Assembly: GCA_947627685.1 (NCBI GenBank)
Contig: CANQWZ010000066.1
Location: 1 to 7,132, forward strand
Length of the DNA stretch: 7,132 bases
From: an uncultured Bacilli bacterium
Lineage (GTDB): Bacteria > Bacillota_I > Bacilli_A > ML615J-28 > CAG-313
Reading direction: 5' to 3'
Part shown: piece by piece, positions 6,231 to 7,132 of the stretch
How the letters are laid out: each line of letters begins with the position of its first letter
How positions within the stretch are numbered: the first letter of the stretch is position 1
Translations under genes and position numbers: made by a program
Notes under the pieces: generated by a model
The model's database searches: none
Told to the model about the DNA's origin: nothing
What the model saw: only the letters and a program-made list of their open reading frames with translations

Positions 6231-7132
6231 TTTTTCACTTCCCTTGCAATCACTGATGCAACTTCATCAATACTACAATTGTTACTAACAATAAGATCAG
6301 ATGCCTTTAAATACTTAGGATATCTTTCATCATAACGCTTTTTAAGACTTGTCATATCAGAACTTAGTGGTCTATCAGAAGTAGGCTCTAATAAGTCTAA
6401 AGGACGATCTAAAAAAACTACTTTACCATTTTTCTTAAGTCTTTCAATATTAACTTCCCGTAAAACAGCCCCACCACCAGTTGCAATAACAGTATTATTT
6501 AATAATGATACTTTTTTTATGACTTCTTCTTCCAAAGCCCTAAAAGCACTCTCACCATAACTTGCAAAATAATCACTAATACTAATCTTGATCATTTTTT
6601 TGATTTCTTCATCCGTATCAATAAAATCTTTATTAAGCATTTTAGCAACCCTTAAGCCAATAGTCGTTTTACCACTTGATGGCATACCAATTAAGACGAT
6701 ATTTTCTTTTTCAAAAACAAGGTCACGATAAATTTTATCAATCATACTAGAATCTAACTTTTTTTCCAAAAACATTTCACAAGCATAAAAGGCTTGCGCA
6801 ACTAGCATGTATAAGCCACTTTCATAAACCTTGCCTAAAGCTTTAGCTTTTTGTAATAAAGTGGTTCTAAGCGGATTATAAATAACATCAATTACCCCTA
6901 AAAGATTAGGAAAAACACTAATATCTAGGATTAAATCATCAATATTAGGATACATTCCACAAGGGGTCGTATTAATAATGACTGTAGTATCTTTAAGCTT
7001 TTTAGCTTCTTCATAACTAATAGCATAACTTTCATGATTAATGGAGACAAAATGATAATTTTGACAACCCATCTCTTTAATTACATAACAAGCTGTTTTA
7101 GAAGTGCCGCCGGTACCTAAAATTAAAACATT
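6227..7132 (-). CDS. aroE-aroK: Fused shikimate dehydrogenase / shikimate kinase (5' end cut by window)
   Basis: One open frame enters from the right edge; 301 residues up to the stop are visible. Residues 1 to about 140 are the NADP-binding half and C-terminal helices of AroE: NVLILGTGGTSKTA at the edge, INTTPCGMYPN (about 53-63), DVIYNPLRTTLLQKAKALG (about 82-100) and the substrate-side Gln in MLVAQA. The shikimate-binding domain of about 115-120 residues with the catalytic Lys and Asp is outside the window. Residues from about 144 are AroK: Walker A GMPSSGKTT (149-157), DTDEE (172-176) for Mg and shikimate, FASYGESAFRALE, GGG (219-221), the DRPL lid motif and RYPKYLKASDLIV. It would reduce 3-dehydroshikimate and then phosphorylate shikimate. 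No stop and no ribosome binding site is seen at the domain border near 6712, so a true fusion is favoured. The AroE loop VSINHE lacks the usual Arg. The stop overlaps aroQ (ATGA). Confidence 0.94.
   Translation of the reverse strand, partial: NVLILGTGGTSKTACYVIKEMGCQNYHFVSINHESYAISYEEAKKLKDTTVIINTTPCGMYPNIDDLILDISVFPNLLGVIDVIYNPLRTTLLQKAKALGKVYESGLYMLVAQAFYACEMFLEKKLDSSMIDKIYRDLVFEKENIVLIGMPSSGKTTIGLRVAKMLNKDFIDTDEEIKKMIKISISDYFASYGESAFRALEEEVIKKVSLLNNTVIATGGGAVLREVNIERLKKNGKVVFLDRPLDLLEPTSDRPLSSDMTSLKKRYDERYPKYLKASDLIVSNNCSIDEVASVIAREVKK

Noticed and set aside
1..7132. Mycoplasma-type genetic code (TGA as Trp)
   Set aside because: TGA is the natural stop of aroE-aroK at the 4-nt overlap with aroQ, and the two Trp codons checked in tldD are TGG.

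Overview
The window is a compact, AT-rich bacterial segment in which every gene I can support lies on the minus strand, so it reads from right to left. Low G+C, strong AGGAGG-type ribosome binding sites, a clostridial/erysipelotrichial style of TyrA and DAHP synthase and a SpoVIF-like small protein point to a low-GC Firmicute, perhaps an uncultured gut member of Bacilli, Erysipelotrichia or an RF39-like lineage (inference). TGA is used as a real stop (end of aroE-aroK) and Trp is TGG at the two tldD codons checked, so the code is standard, not the mycoplasma code.

Right part (about 7132 to 2739): an aromatic amino-acid operon. In transcription order it has a fused shikimate dehydrogenase/shikimate kinase (aroE-aroK, N-terminus cut off by the window edge), type II dehydroquinate dehydratase (aroQ), EPSP synthase (aroA), prephenate dehydrogenase (tyrA) and a class I DAHP synthase (aroF type). 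Genes overlap by 4, 1 and 20 nt, then a 13-nt gap follows, so they are almost certainly co-transcribed and translationally coupled. Together they cover the entry step (DAHP synthase), dehydration, reduction, phosphorylation and EPSP formation, plus the tyrosine branch. aroB, aroC and pheA are not in the window and may lie upstream, past the right edge. tyrA is broken: the reading frame shifts near 4258-4262 and the conserved block carrying the HPMAG catalytic histidine is missing, which looks like a deletion of about 46-49 nt.

Left part (about 2738 to 1): after a 57-nt spacer with a possible promoter comes a 79-residue protein resembling the SpoVIF family, then tldD and tldE (pmbA), the two subunits of the TldD/TldE metalloprotease. 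tldE is cut by the left edge. tldD and tldE overlap by one base (TAATG), as expected for subunits of one complex.

There is no gene-free stretch above 60 nt. I see no tRNA, rRNA, CRISPR array, insertion sequence or clear intrinsic terminator. No new defence or mobile system is evident. The best points for a second look are the tyrA deletion, the AroE-AroK fusion with an unusual NADP-binding loop, and the SpoVIF-like gene with its spacer.
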